Below are positions 42,689 through 51,022 of a stretch of 64,000 nucleotides of DNA, piece by piece. Within the stretch, counting starts at the first letter, position 1; every line of letters begins with the position of its first letter. Below the pieces are notes generated by a model. It was not told where the DNA came from and searched no databases. It saw only the letters and a program-made list of their open reading frames with translations. The position numbers were made by a program, and so were the translations under genes. The stretch is from Castellaniella sp044508625. GTDB taxonomy: Bacteria > Pseudomonadota > Gammaproteobacteria > Burkholderiales > Burkholderiaceae_B. Location: assembly GCA_044508625.1 (NCBI GenBank), contig JBIQHJ010000005.1, positions 62,001 through 126,000 of the forward strand. The letters are read 5' to 3'.

Positions 42689-44668
42689 TCATTGCGCGAT
42701 GATACGCGCCTCGAAAAACAGCTTGAAATCGCGCGGAACACCCCCGGCGAGGGATGCGCATTTCGGCATCGTCTCGCCTACCTGCAGGTCGGGATTCCCG
42801 GCCACCGCATAGATCTGCCAGTCGCCCTGCGCCGCCTCGCCATAGAAGGCGTAGCTGCCCAGCGCATAGTCGTCGAACGTGGAAATGTCCGTGCCGGAGA
42901 AATGATCCCCGGAAAGCTTCAGCAGGGACACGGTGCCCGAGGGGGAACGCACCGCGATCCCCAAGGAACCCAGGCAGACGCCCGCGCCGGTGAGCCTCAC
43001 CTGGAATTCATCGACGAGCCGCTCGGCGCCGGTGAGCGTGCCGGCCAGGGACACGCGCTGGTAGGGAAACCCGTCCGCATCGAATTCCCTGTTCGGCACG
43101 CCGGCATGAGCTGGATCCGGCGTGTTCTTGTGCCAATAGGCCACTCCGGCGAACGCCGGTATCGTCACGTCGGCGCGGCGGCCGCGGGCCGGGTCGCGCG
43201 CATAATCCCGCGCCAGGGCCACCGCCTTTTCCGCGTCGGGCACGCCAAAGCCGTACCAGTCGGAATGCTCGAGACCGGCGCCGTTGACCTGCCAGCCCAG
43301 CGTCATGGGCGCCACGGTGCTGCCGTCGGCGATGTCGCCGGCGCCGCCGATCGTGGCGGACAGCGTGTTGTCCTTCAAATTCATCGGCGCGCCGTAGGCG
43401 CGGTCCCCACCGCGCGGGATGCGCCGCGGGTAGTCGGCATCCACCTTGCGCGCCGACAGGCGCAGGATGTCGCGCACGTCGCGCCAGCCCAGTTCGGGAT
43501 TGGCGCCCAGCACCAGGGCGACCACCCCCGAGATCGACGGCGCCGCCGCGGAGGTGCCGTTCATGTAGGCGTAATCGCAATCCGGATTGTCGAGCCGGCC
43601 ATCGCGCTGGGACACGCCGCGCATGAACGGGGTGTCGATGTCATGGGGCGCCTTGGCGTTGCTGTAGCTGTAGCCGTTGACGCAGCCGCGGATGTCGGTA
43701 CTGAAAAGAGTGGGGCCGGCCGTCTGCTTGTCGCCTCCCTCGCCGTAAGTGCCCTCGAAGCCAGACTCGCCACCCATGCCGGTGACCCAGAGGAGGGAGC
43801 CCGCGCTGCTGTAGCTGCTGCGCTCGCCCCGGGCGTTCAGGGCGGCGACCGCGATGACGTTGGGCTCGAGCGGCGCGACGTCGTTGGCTGGATTGAAGCA
43901 GCCATAGTAGGCAATGCCGCCGCGCCTGCAGGGCCTGTTGCCCGAGGGTCCGGAGAACCCATTGCCGGCCGCCTTGACGAAGACCACGCCCTTGCCGCCA
44001 CGCAGGTTCTTCAGGCCGCGCAAGGCGAAGGTCTCGACATTGCCGCCCGGATTCTCATACGAGCCCAGGATGTCGTCGTCACCGTACGAGGCATTGATCA
44101 CGTGCGCCTGGCTGGACCATGGCGCACCGCCATAGGCGGCGAATACCTGAAGCTCGCCTTGGGGGGTCAGGAAATTGGAGGCGCCGAGCGTCGCCATCGG
44201 CGCGATGCCCATCACCCCCTTGCCATTCTGGGCGGCGCCGATGATGCCGGCCACCACGGTGCCATGGGCGTCGCCCCGGTCGAGCAGGCCTGGATAGGGG
44301 TCGGGATCACCGGTGACCATATTGTGCGACATGCCGAGGTCGGCATTGGGCCGCAGGTCTTCGTTGCCGAAATCGGTACCCGAATCCAGCACCAGCACCC
44401 GCACCCCCTGCCCCTTGAGGCCCTGGCGGTGCAACGGCTCCACGTTCAGATCCAGGCCGCCCCGCGAGACCGCGGGATACGCGCGAAAGAAGCTGGCCGC
44501 ATGGTTCAGGGCCCACTGGAAGGTGTAGAGCGGCTCGGTCTGCCCCGACTCGCAGGCATAGGGCCCGGTTTCGGGACAGGAGGCGGCGATCCGCGAACCA
44601 CCGCTGTCGCAGCCGGCCAGCGCCAGGAGCAGGGGCAAGGCCGCGAAGGACCGCAGGGAAATCGCCAT
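42689..44668 (-). CDS. Kexin-like S8 serine protease lipoprotein with P domain (copy 2)
   Basis: Paralogue of the protease at 40027-42054, 659 aa, with the same layout: lipobox LALAGC with Cys20 followed by Asp, a short spacer, and a catalytic domain starting at EPLYTFQWALNH. The triad is Asp95 (VLVLDSGTD), His135 (GDAHGTVVAG) and Ser373 (MNGTSAAAP), with Asn236 (AAGN) for the oxyanion hole. A P domain lies near the C-terminus (GVCLGSLGIAVRSPSGT, YALGSYAFYGEAAQGDWQI). Both paralogues end in the same FxxEARxIAQ style. It is the first of three genes on this strand, before the small exported protein and copy 1. Divergence between the copies suggests an old duplication. Confidence 0.93.
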   Translation of the reverse strand: MAISLRSFAALPLLLALAGCDSGGSRIAASCPETGPYACESGQTEPLYTFQWALNHAASFFRAYPAVSRGGLDLNVEPLHRQGLKGQGVRVLVLDSGTDFGNEDLRPNADLGMSHNMVTGDPDPYPGLLDRGDAHGTVVAGIIGAAQNGKGVMGIAPMATLGASNFLTPQGELQVFAAYGGAPWSSQAHVINASYGDDDILGSYENPGGNVETFALRGLKNLRGGKGVVFVKAAGNGFSGPSGNRPCRRGGIAYYGCFNPANDVAPLEPNVIAVAALNARGERSSYSSAGSLLWVTGMGGESGFEGTYGEGGDKQTAGPTLFSTDIRGCVNGYSYSNAKAPHDIDTPFMRGVSQRDGRLDNPDCDYAYMNGTSAAAPSISGVVALVLGANPELGWRDVRDILRLSARKVDADYPRRIPRGGDRAYGAPMNLKDNTLSATIGGAGDIADGSTVAPMTLGWQVNGAGLEHSDWYGFGVPDAEKAVALARDYARDPARGRRADVTIPAFAGVAYWHKNTPDPAHAGVPNREFDADGFPYQRVSLAGTLTGAERLVDEFQVRLTGAGVCLGSLGIAVRSPSGTVSLLKLSGDHFSGTDISTFDDYALGSYAFYGEAAQGDWQIYAVAGNPDLQVGETMPKCASLAGGVPRDFKLFFEARIIAQ

Positions 44669-44766
44669 GACTTTGGATGTGCCTCAACAAAGTTGCAGAT
44701 GTTTGCTGAAGTCACATTTATTGTCAAGCCTGGCGGCGGCGCGGGCGGCGCGGAAGTCGCCTCGGC

Positions 44767-45450
44767 TCAGGCGAACGGAAGCAGCAGGGCCCAGCCGCCG
44801 GCGAGCGCCAGCCAGGGCCCGAAGACCAGGCGCCGTCCCGCGCCGGCGCCGCCGGTCGCGCGCAGCCACAGGGCGAAGCACACGCCCCCCAGCGAGGCCG
44901 CCAGCAGGATTCCCGGCAGGGCCTGCCAGCCCAGCCAGGCGCCCAGCGCCGCCGTCAGCTTGAAATCCCCGTAGCCCATGCCCTCGCGCCCCGTGAAGCG
45001 CAGGAAGGCCAGATACAGCGCCCACAGGAACAGGTAGCCGGCCGCGGCGCCCAGCACCGCGTCGGGCAGGGCGGCGAAGGCGCCGTCCAGGTTCACCAGC
45101 AGCCCCGCCCACAGCAGGGGCAGCGTCAGGCCGTCGGGCAGCAGGCCGCTGCGGCCGTCGACCCAGGCCAGCGTCCACAGTGCCAGGACGCAGCCGGTGG
45201 CCGCCAGGGCCGCCGGCGTCGCCCCGAAAAGCCAGCCGCAGACCGCCGCGAGCGCCAGCGCCCCGGCCCACCAGACCGCCAGGACGCGCCGCCGCGCGCG
45301 CCCCGCGCCCGGCCACAGGGGACCCGCCTCGAGCGCCCGGACCAGCCGGCCGGCGGCGCACAGCAGCCCGGCCCCCAGGGGCAGCGCAAGGCCCAGGCAC
45401 AGGGCGATGCCGACCCAGCGTTCCGGATGCCAGGGCACCCACATTCCCAT
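44767..45450 (-). CDS. gspO: Prepilin peptidase GspO, lacking the N-terminal methyltransferase domain
   Basis: Inner-membrane aspartic peptidase (A24 family) that removes the leader from GspG-K. The protein from ATG 45450 (MGMWVPWHPERW) has 227 aa and about six hydrophobic helices. The two catalytic aspartates are seen in WVDGRSGLLPDGLTLPLLW and in GREGMGYGDFKLTAALG. Standard PilD/GspO enzymes are about 280 aa, with a cytoplasmic CxxC zinc loop in an N-terminal methyltransferase domain; that part is missing. The frame is open further upstream, but that sequence is Arg/Gly-rich and unlike the family. Another peptidase may methylate the pseudopilins, or they may stay unmethylated. Confidence 0.9.
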   Translation of the reverse strand: MGMWVPWHPERWVGIALCLGLALPLGAGLLCAAGRLVRALEAGPLWPGAGRARRRVLAVWWAGALALAAVCGWLFGATPAALAATGCVLALWTLAWVDGRSGLLPDGLTLPLLWAGLLVNLDGAFAALPDAVLGAAAGYLFLWALYLAFLRFTGREGMGYGDFKLTAALGAWLGWQALPGILLAASLGGVCFALWLRATGGAGAGRRLVFGPWLALAGGWALLLPFA

Positions 45451-45510
45451 CGTCACGTCCTCCCATGCCCGCGGGCCCCGGGCCCCACTGGCCCGGCAGC
45501 CCCTAGTCCC

Positions 45511-45583
45511 CTCGCGCCTGCGGGCCCCAGTCACCCGCGAATCAGCCCTGCGGGTCAGGCCTCCTCGCGCCTGCGGGCCACAG
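45511..45583 (-). repeat. 20-bp direct repeat between gspO and the small upstream gene
   Basis: CTCGCGCCTGCGGGCC plus CAG occurs at 45511-45530 and 45564-45583 with 19 of 20 bases identical, and a partial copy lies near 45546. On the minus strand the first copy met is the 3' end of the small gene ending at 45555, so this is another duplicated gene end. Confidence 0.7.
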
Positions 45584-45833
45584 GATAGCATTCACGCCCC
45601 CCGTCCCCGGCCTGGAAAATGGCCGGATTCCCATCATGGCGCATCCCTCCGGCCCCGGACGCTGGAGTGAACGGCTTCATCCCCCGAGGAAAACCAGCGT
45701 GCCGCCGAGGCCACAGGGCCGCCAGGGCCAGGAACGCCAGGCACAGGCCGCCCACGCCGAGCCAGGGGCGCAAGGCGCTGGAGGAATGGCGGCCGGCCGG
45801 ATCAAGTGCGCGCGCGGCTGCTGGGCCGCGCAT
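45555..45833 (-). CDS. Possible small membrane protein overlapping gspC (T2SS-associated)
   Basis: A 92-codon frame starts at ATG 45833, overlapping the gspC stop as TGATG, the arrangement of a translationally coupled gene. The product has one clear hydrophobic helix at about residues 29-48 (PWLGVGGLCLAFLALAALWP), a basic N-terminal part and a polar, low-complexity tail. I know no T2SS component like it. Without it a 382-bp gap would separate gspC from gspO. It could be chance in such GC-rich DNA, but overlap and helix argue for it. Confidence 0.4.
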   Translation of the reverse strand: MRGPAAARALDPAGRHSSSALRPWLGVGGLCLAFLALAALWPRRHAGFPRGMKPFTPASGAGGMRHDGNPAIFQAGDGGRECYPVARRREEA

Positions 45834-46282
45834 CAACTCGAGCCCGCGGCGGAATCGGCGGGCACGAAGCCCTGGACGGTGTCGCGCGGATCGGCCGGGG
45901 CCGGCGCCAGATGGGCCTCGCCATCCTGCTCGATGCGCGCGCCCTCGGGCGTCACCCCGGCCAGGACCACGCCCGGCGCGAGGACGTCGCCGACCCGATA
46001 GGCCTGCGGCGGCGCGCCATCCACCGACAGCAGGGCCGCGCCGCGCTCGTCGCCGCTGGCGATCAGGCCGTGGACCTCGACCCGCACGCGCGCCTGCGCG
46101 CCGCCGAACCAGGCGGCCACCGGCGCGGTGTCGAAGCCGGCCGGCGGCGCGGACGCCAGGAGGGGCGGCGGATCCGCGGGGCCGGGCGCCCACAGCAGCG
46201 CGATCCAGACGCCCGCCCCCAGGGCGCAGGCCGCCTGGGCGCCGAGCCGGGCTAGCCTGGGCATGGAAGGAAGTGCGTGCAT
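45833..46282 (-). CDS. gspC: T2SS inner-membrane protein GspC, minimal form without PDZ domain
   Basis: GspC links the inner-membrane platform to the secretin. From ATG 46282 (MHALPSMPRLARL, with GGAG nine bases upstream) the protein is 149 aa: one membrane helix (about 8-30), a short Pro/Ala spacer, and the HR domain (about 60-125) with VEVHGLIASGDERGAALLSVDG..QAYRVGDVLAPGVVLAGVTPEGARI. It ends soon after, so the C-terminal PDZ or coiled-coil domain of longer GspC proteins is absent. It diverges from gspG and may form an operon with gspO. Divergent gspC also occurs in Burkholderia T2SS loci. Confidence 0.85.
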   Translation of the reverse strand: MHALPSMPRLARLGAQAACALGAGVWIALLWAPGPADPPPLLASAPPAGFDTAPVAAWFGGAQARVRVEVHGLIASGDERGAALLSVDGAPPQAYRVGDVLAPGVVLAGVTPEGARIEQDGEAHLAPAPADPRDTVQGFVPADSAAGSS

Positions 46283-46478
46283 CGGGGGAATCTCCATGGG
46301 CGTCGCCGGCGTCCTCGACCACCTAGAGGAACGCCCTAATCTGCCTGAAACCAAATCTGTCTTAATATACTGGTTTGTCTTCGCTCGCCCATGATAATTG
46401 CCAAGAGCGAACTTTGGCGACCCTCCTTAGAATATTTAGTTGCATTTGATTCTTATTTCGCTACAGAACCCCTTGCCC
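46283..46478. promoter_or_regulatory. AT-rich divergent gspC/gspG promoter region
   Basis: A 196-bp gap, clearly AT-rich from about 46330 to 46470 (TTAATATACTGG, TTAGAATATTTAG), between the two divergent T2SS transcription units. It probably contains both promoters. I cannot pair hexamers with the correct spacing with confidence. Confidence 0.45.
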
Positions 46479-46964
46479 ATGACTCCTCCGCACGCACCGG
46501 CATCGCTGCCGACATTGGCGCCGGCGGCCGCCCCGCGGCGCGCGCTCCGCCCGGGCCGGCAAACCGGTTTTTCCCTCATCGAGATCATGGTGGTGGTGGT
46601 CATCATGGGCGTCCTCGCGGCGCTGATCGCCCCCAATCTCCTGAACCGGCCGGACCAGGCGCGCGCCATCGCCGCCCGCCAGGACATCGGCACCCTGACC
46701 CAGGCCCTCAAGCTCTACCGGCTCGACAACGGCCGCTATCCCACCACCGAGCAAGGCCTGCAAAGCCTCGTGGAGCCTCCGCCCGGCGCGCAGCGCGGAG
46801 CCGCCCGCAGCTACCTGGACCGCCTGCCCAAGGACCCCTGGGGCACCAGCTACCAGTACCGCAATCCCGGGACGCATGGCGAGATCGACGTATTTTCACT
46901 GGGCGCCGACGGCCGTCCGGGCGGCGAGGGGAACGATGCCGACATCGGCTCGTGGTCGGACTAG
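46479..46964 (+). CDS. gspG: T2SS major pseudopilin GspG
   Basis: Main subunit of the endopilus, 161 aa from ATG 46479. The prepilin motif is RQTG|FSLIEIMVVVVIMGVLAALI with Glu at +5. The C-terminal half shows the GspG-type GRYPTTEQGLQSLV, DPWGTSYQYRNPG and the calcium-site region SLGADGRPGGEGNDADI. The leader before the cleavage point is 30 residues, Pro/Ala/Arg-rich, against about 6-10 in typical GspG. The start codon has only a weak ribosome site, and a shorter leader would need a non-ATG start. It opens the gspG-F operon. Confidence 0.96.
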   Translation: MTPPHAPASLPTLAPAAAPRRALRPGRQTGFSLIEIMVVVVIMGVLAALIAPNLLNRPDQARAIAARQDIGTLTQALKLYRLDNGRYPTTEQGLQSLVEPPPGAQRGAARSYLDRLPKDPWGTSYQYRNPGTHGEIDVFSLGADGRPGGEGNDADIGSWSD

Positions 46965-47454
46965 CGCGGCTTGCGGCACGCCCCGCCAGGCGGGCGCCAC
47001 CCTCCTGGAAATGATGATCGTGCTGGCGATCATCGGAATCGTGGCCGGCGCGGCGGGCCTGAGCCTGTACCCTCAGTCCTCGGACCGCGCCCTGCGCCGG
47101 GAGGCGCAGCGCCTGGCCTGGCTGCTGCCGATCGCCCAGACGCAGGCGCGTGCCGGCGGCCGGCCGCTGGCCTGGCGCCACGACGAGGAGGGCTACCGCT
47201 TCGAATATCCGGACACCCGCGGCGCCCTGCCCCCCGGCGCGCTGCCCGCCATGCCCGCGCCGGACATCGACGCCGCGCTGCGGCCCCGCCGATGGGAAAC
47301 GGACCGGCCGCCCGCGGTGCGCGTCGAGCCCGCCGGGGCGGCCCTGATCACGGGCGAATGGATGCCCGGCCCCATGCGCATCGAGCTGGACGACGGCTGG
47401 CGCAAGGTGAGCGTGACGCGCGACGCCGCCGGCCGCTACGGGGTGGCGCCATGA
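46936..47454 (+). CDS. gspH: T2SS minor pseudopilin GspH
   Basis: Minor pseudopilin, 172 aa from ATG 46936, which overlaps gspG by 29 bp and has GAGGGG five bases upstream. The cleavage motif is RQAG|ATLLEMMIVLAIIGIVAGAA; Ala replaces the usual Phe at +1 and Glu is at +5. The rest fits GspH (ALRREAQRLAWLLPIAQTQARAGGRPLAW). The stop overlaps the gspI start as ATGA. Confidence 0.9.
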   Translation: MPTSARGRTSAACGTPRQAGATLLEMMIVLAIIGIVAGAAGLSLYPQSSDRALRREAQRLAWLLPIAQTQARAGGRPLAWRHDEEGYRFEYPDTRGALPPGALPAMPAPDIDAALRPRRWETDRPPAVRVEPAGAALITGEWMPGPMRIELDDGWRKVSVTRDAAGRYGVAP

Positions 47455-47825
47455 CGGGACACCCCCGCGGCATGGCGGGCTTCACCCTGCTCGAGGTCCT
47501 GATCGCCCTGGTCATCGCCGCCGTGGCCCTGGCCGCTGCCGTCCGGGCGCTGGGATTCAGCACCGACCACGCCCATTCGCTGCTCGAGCGCAGCCTCGCG
47601 ATGCAATCGGCCGAGAACCACCTGGCCGAGCTGCGCCTGGCCGGCGCCTGGCCGGCCCCGGGCGAACAGTCCGTGCCCTGCCCCCAGGGCGGTCTCGCGC
47701 TGATATGCCGCCAGGTCGTCCACCCCTCGCAGAACCGCAGCTTCCGCCAGGTCACCGTCACCGTCGCGCAAAAGGGCGGCCCGGTGCTGGCGCGCCTCAG
47801 CGGCTTGCTGACGCAGCAGCCATGA
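47451..47825 (+). CDS. gspI: T2SS minor pseudopilin GspI
   Basis: Minor pseudopilin of the endopilus tip, 124 aa. The cleavage motif is GMAG|FTLLEVLIALVIAAVALAAAV with a ten-residue leader. The region AMQSAENHLAELRL is characteristic of GspI. The gene starts and ends by ATGA overlaps with gspH and gspJ, so the pseudopilins are probably made in a coupled series. Confidence 0.93.
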   Translation: MTGHPRGMAGFTLLEVLIALVIAAVALAAAVRALGFSTDHAHSLLERSLAMQSAENHLAELRLAGAWPAPGEQSVPCPQGGLALICRQVVHPSQNRSFRQVTVTVAQKGGPVLARLSGLLTQQP

Positions 47826-48454
47826 GCGCCCCACCCGCCCGCCGCCAGCCCGGCTTCACCCTGGTGGAGGTCCTCGTATCGCTGCTGCTGCTGTCCCTGC
47901 TCAGCCTGATCTCGTGGCGCGCGCTCGACGGCGTGGAGCGCGGCAGCGAGCGCCTGGACGCCGTCGTCGACGAGACCCAGGCCATCTCGCGGGTGCTCGG
48001 CCAGATGGGCGAGGACATCGCGCGGCACGCCGGCCCCGAGGTGCTGCCCGAGCCGCCGGCCCCGCAATCGCGCAGGCCTGTCGTGCGGGCGCTCCTGCCG
48101 CCCGGCATCCAGGTCGCGCAATCGGGCGCGGGCCGGGCCACCCTGTCCGTGATCCGCGCCTCGCCCGCCCTGGACGGCACCTGGGAACGGGTGGTCTGGC
48201 GCCTGGACGGCGACGCCCTGCGGCGCGGTGTCGGCAAGGCCGGCATCGCCCTGCCCCTGCCGCAGCCCATGGGCAGCGAAGCCGTGCTCGGCGGCATCCG
48301 GGATTTCAGCGTCCGGGCCTGGATGCCGGGACACGGCTGGGTCGCGCCGGACACGCCGCCCGGCGCGGCGCGGGCCACGGGCCTGGAACTGACGATCGGC
48401 CGCGTGTACCGAGGCCGCCCCGCGGTGTTCCGCAAGGTCGTGCTGCTGCCATGA
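47822..48454 (+). CDS. gspJ: T2SS minor pseudopilin GspJ
   Basis: Minor pseudopilin, 210 aa, with leader MSAPPARRQPG|FTLVEVLVSLLLLSLLSLISW and Glu at +5. The downstream body has the GspJ pattern of LDAVVDETQAISRVLGQMGEDIARH, then strands with WERVVWRLDGDALRR. Start and stop overlap neighbours by ATGA. Confidence 0.93.
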   Translation: MSAPPARRQPGFTLVEVLVSLLLLSLLSLISWRALDGVERGSERLDAVVDETQAISRVLGQMGEDIARHAGPEVLPEPPAPQSRRPVVRALLPPGIQVAQSGAGRATLSVIRASPALDGTWERVVWRLDGDALRRGVGKAGIALPLPQPMGSEAVLGGIRDFSVRAWMPGHGWVAPDTPPGAARATGLELTIGRVYRGRPAVFRKVVLLP

Positions 48455-49377
48455 ACGGAATCGCGAACCGCCTCCCCGGATGGCGCGGCCAGCGCGGCAT
48501 GGCCGTGATCGGCGCCTTGCTCGTCGTGGTCGTCGCCTCGGTGAGCGCGAGCCGGCTGATCGAGCGCCAGGGCCTGCTCACGCAGTCCCTGATCGCCGAG
48601 AACGACCGCCTGCAGGCCGTCTGGCTGCTGCGCGGGGGCCTGGACTGGGCCCGGGTGGTCCTGGAATGGGACGCCCGGCGCAACCCGACGACCCGTGGCG
48701 ACGCCGACTGGACGCGGCCCATCGACGCGCTGAGCCTGCCGCTGCCCGACGAGGGACGCTCGGCCACTTTCACCGGCCGCATCGAGGACGCCCAGGCCCG
48801 GCTGAACCTGAACAACCTCGCGCGCGAAGGCCGGGTCCTGCCCGAGCAGCAGCGCATCCTGGAGCGCCTCCTGGCCCTGCTGCAACTGCCGCCCGCCCTG
48901 GCCACGGACATCGCGGCGCGCATCGCGCAGGGGCAGCCGGCCCCGGGGCGGCCGGCGCCGCTGGTGGCCCTGCGCGACATCGGCGACCTCGCCAGCCTGC
49001 CCGGCATGGCGCCCGAAGGCCTGGACCTCCTGCGCCCCTACCTGACCGTATTGCCCGAGCCCACGCCCGTGAACCCCAACACCGCCCGCCCCGAAGTGCT
49101 CAGCGCCCTGTACGAAGGCCTGTCGCTGGCCGACGCCCGCCTCCAGGCGGACCGCCGCGACAGGGGCCAATGGTTCAACGATCCGGCCGATTTCCTGAAT
49201 CGCACGCGCCAGGAGCAGAATCCGCGCGCCGCCCGCGACACCCTCGCGACGCGCAGCGCCTGGTTCCGCGTCCTGGGGCAGGTGAGCCTGGGACAGGCGG
49301 CCGTCGGCCTGGAAGCCCTGCTGCACCGCGATCCCCAGGGCACGTCCAGGATCCTCTGGATCCGGGAGCTGAGATGA
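48451..49377 (+). CDS. gspK: T2SS minor pseudopilin GspK
   Basis: Largest minor pseudopilin, capping the endopilus tip with GspI and GspJ, 308 aa. The cleavage is QRG|MAVIGALLVVVVASVSA. As usual for GspK there is no Glu at +5. The inserted alpha domain includes DAQARLNLNNLAREG, DIGDLASLPGMAPEGLDLLRPYLTVLPEPTPVNPNTARPEVL-type sequence, the known GspK signature. Overlaps by ATGA on both sides. Confidence 0.95.
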   Translation: MNGIANRLPGWRGQRGMAVIGALLVVVVASVSASRLIERQGLLTQSLIAENDRLQAVWLLRGGLDWARVVLEWDARRNPTTRGDADWTRPIDALSLPLPDEGRSATFTGRIEDAQARLNLNNLAREGRVLPEQQRILERLLALLQLPPALATDIAARIAQGQPAPGRPAPLVALRDIGDLASLPGMAPEGLDLLRPYLTVLPEPTPVNPNTARPEVLSALYEGLSLADARLQADRRDRGQWFNDPADFLNRTRQEQNPRAARDTLATRSAWFRVLGQVSLGQAAVGLEALLHRDPQGTSRILWIRELR

Positions 49378-50396
49378 AGGTGCGCCTGCGACTCCTGCTG
49401 CCGCCCTTGTCCGGCCTGAACGCCGGCAGCGTCCTGCCGTTCGCCGTGGTGGATCGCCAGTTGCGCGTCCTGCGCTCGGGCGAGCTGCCTCTGCGCGAGC
49501 TGGCCGCCGCGGTCCCCGCGGGCGCCCCGGCCGAGGCCATCCTGCATCCCGACGACGCCGTGGTCGCGCGGGTCTCGCCCCCGCCCATCGCGGCCCGCCT
49601 GCTGCCCGCGGCGATCCGCGCCAGCGTGGAATCCATGGTCCTGTCGGGCGCCGGCGAACTCTGCATCGCCCACGGCGCCCGGCGGGCGGACGGCACGGTG
49701 CCCGTCGCCTGGGCCCAGCGCAAGGCGCTGGCGGCGGCCTGGGCCTTGCTGGCCGGACACGGCCTGCGTGTCGAGGCGCTCGTGCCGCTGGCCCTGGCCC
49801 GGCCGGCCGGCGATGCACGCGCGCCCGCGGAAGTCCCGGCGCAGGCCCTCTGGACCGCGGCCTGGCCCGGCTGGTCGCTGGCCCTGCCGGAGATCCAGCC
49901 CCGCGCGCGCCGCCACGACTGGCGCCCCGCCCTGCGCTGGACGGCCCTGGCGGCCGCGATCTGGATCGGAGGGCTGCTGGCCTACGCGCACCAGTTGGAG
50001 ACGCGCGTCGAGGTCCTGCAAGGGCGCATGCGCGCCGAGCTGGCCCAGGCCTTCCCCGACCTGCCCACCGGCCCCGAGCCCCTCGTCCAGGCGCGGGCGC
50101 AGCGCGACGCCCTGCGCCTGGCGCGCGGCGAGCCGGCCGGCGACGACCTCATGCCGCTGGCCCTGGCGGCCGCGCAAAGCCTCCCGGCGCTGGCCAGCCA
50201 GGTGACCCGCCTGCAATACGGCGGCGGCACGCTGGCGCTGAGCCTGCGCGAAGGTGCCGAGGCGCCCCATGATCCGGCCGCGATCCGGCAGGCCCTCGCC
50301 GCCCGCGGCCTGGCCTACGAGGTGGACGCCGGTCCGCCGCAGACGTGGCGGCTGCGCCGCGATCTCCCGGCTCCCGCCGGCGGGAGCCGGCCATGA
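49374..50396 (+). CDS. gspL: T2SS inner-membrane protein GspL
   Basis: Platform protein that recruits the GspE ATPase, 340 aa. The cytoplasmic actin-like part occupies about residues 1-180 (LPFAVVDRQLRVLRSGELPL, VAWAQRKALAAAWALLAGHGL). A single membrane helix lies at about 187-207 (WTALAAAIWIGGLLAYA), and a small periplasmic ferredoxin-like domain at 210-340. Slightly short of the usual 380-400. Coupled by ATGA to gspK and gspM. Confidence 0.9.
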   Translation: MKVRLRLLLPPLSGLNAGSVLPFAVVDRQLRVLRSGELPLRELAAAVPAGAPAEAILHPDDAVVARVSPPPIAARLLPAAIRASVESMVLSGAGELCIAHGARRADGTVPVAWAQRKALAAAWALLAGHGLRVEALVPLALARPAGDARAPAEVPAQALWTAAWPGWSLALPEIQPRARRHDWRPALRWTALAAAIWIGGLLAYAHQLETRVEVLQGRMRAELAQAFPDLPTGPEPLVQARAQRDALRLARGEPAGDDLMPLALAAAQSLPALASQVTRLQYGGGTLALSLREGAEAPHDPAAIRQALAARGLAYEVDAGPPQTWRLRRDLPAPAGGSRP

Positions 50397-51022
50397 GGCC
50401 GGCGTCGCCCCCCCGCCTCGCGGCGGCCCTGTCGGCCCGCCTGGCGCCGGCGCGCGAACGCCTGGCCGCCTGGCGGATGCGGGCCGCGCAGGAATGGCGC
50501 CGGCGCACCCGGCGCGAGCAGGCCCTGCTGCGCCTGGCCGGCATCCTGGCGCTCGTCGTGCTGCCCTGGGTGCTGCTGGTGCGCCCGGCCCTGGACGGCA
50601 TCCACCAGGCGCGGGGCCGCCTGGCGGCATTGCGGACGGACGCGGCCGAGTTGCAGGCCCTGATCCTCGAGAGCCAGGCCCTGCGCAGCCTGCAGCGGGG
50701 CCGGATCGACCCCGCCGGCGTGGAACGGGCCCTGGCCGAGAGCCTGGGACGGGCCGGCCTGGCGGAACGGGCCCGTTGGCAATCGGCGCCGCCGTCGCAA
50801 GACCTCCCGGGGCCGCACTACGTCGTCGAACTGGAAGGCGCCGGCGCCGCGGCGACCCTGGGCTGGCTGGACGAGCTGTCCCGCGTCCTGTCCCTGCGCA
50901 TCGTGGAACTGGACCTGCGCCGCAGCCGGCGCGATGGCCGGGAGCTGCCCGACCGGGTGGACGGACACGTCCTCCTGGTGCAGCCGGCCGGGGAACCACA
51001 GCCGGCGGGGGGCCGCCCATGA
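50393..51022 (+). CDS. gspM: T2SS inner-membrane protein GspM
   Basis: Partner of GspL, 209 aa. A basic cytoplasmic N-terminus, one helix at about 45-63 (LLRLAGILALVVLPWVLLV), a coiled region, and a C-terminal periplasmic domain with ALAESLGRAGLAERARW and YVVELEGAGAAATLGWLDELSRVLSLRIVELDL. Length and order are right for GspM. ATGA overlaps join it to gspL and gspN. Confidence 0.9.
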   Translation: MRPASPPRLAAALSARLAPARERLAAWRMRAAQEWRRRTRREQALLRLAGILALVVLPWVLLVRPALDGIHQARGRLAALRTDAAELQALILESQALRSLQRGRIDPAGVERALAESLGRAGLAERARWQSAPPSQDLPGPHYVVELEGAGAAATLGWLDELSRVLSLRIVELDLRRSRRDGRELPDRVDGHVLLVQPAGEPQPAGGRP

